Shown in pieces: positions 5,836 through 5,836 of a DNA stretch of 5,836 nucleotides. The DNA comes from an uncultured Bacteroidales bacterium. Lineage in GTDB: Bacteria > Bacteroidota > Bacteroidia > Bacteroidales > Muribaculaceae. The notes beneath the pieces were generated by a model. The model worked only from the letters and a program-made list of their open reading frames with translations, ran no database searches and was not told where the DNA came from. The DNA lies in the NCBI GenBank assembly GCA_947175585.1, contig CAMWNL010000134.1, forward strand, positions 1-5,836. The letters run 5' to 3'. The position numbers were made by a program, and so were the translations under genes. Within the stretch, counting starts at the first letter, position 1. Each line of letters begins with the position of its first letter.

Positions 5836-5836
5836 T

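Overview
The window reads as chromosomal DNA of an anaerobic or nanaerobic Bacteroidales bacterium, perhaps close to Muribaculaceae. The evidence is the set of recognisable proteins (a Rex repressor, a fumarylacetoacetase-fold protein, a DUF4492 protein and a Bacteroidetes-style CydA/CydB pair), the weak or absent Shine-Dalgarno sequences, and AT-rich intergenic DNA with the TAnnTTTG type of promoter element. The family or genus is an inference. No mobile element, RNA gene or CRISPR array was seen.

Layout. Positions 1-332 hold no gene I can support. On the minus strand, 333-866 encodes a fumarylacetoacetase (FAH)-fold protein that lacks the family's metal-binding acidic residues. Just upstream of it, 885-1538 encodes the NADH/NAD+-sensing repressor Rex; the two are 18 bp apart and probably form one transcript. 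A 145-bp AT-rich divergent intergenic region (1539-1683) follows. It holds promoter-like elements, a 22-bp inverted repeat and a pair of 13-bp direct repeats. On the plus strand come a secreted glycoside hydrolase family 18 enzyme (1684-2838), a 73-residue DUF4492 membrane protein (2849-3070), cydA (3115-4680) and cydB (4693-5835, complete, ending one base before the window edge).

How the parts fit. CydA and CydB form cytochrome bd quinol oxidase, which lets a strict or near-strict anaerobe consume traces of oxygen. The DUF4492 protein is probably a small partner of that complex. Rex is a well-known regulator of cyd genes in other bacteria, so its place about 1.3 kb from this operon suggests a redox-control neighbourhood. 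The GH18 gene is metabolically unrelated, but lies only 10 bp before the DUF4492 gene and may share its transcript.

Nothing here clearly forms an undescribed multi-gene system. The points most worth following are the FAH-fold protein without its active site beside rex, the small DUF4492 protein in front of cydA, and the symmetric sequence elements in the rex/GH18 divergent promoter region.
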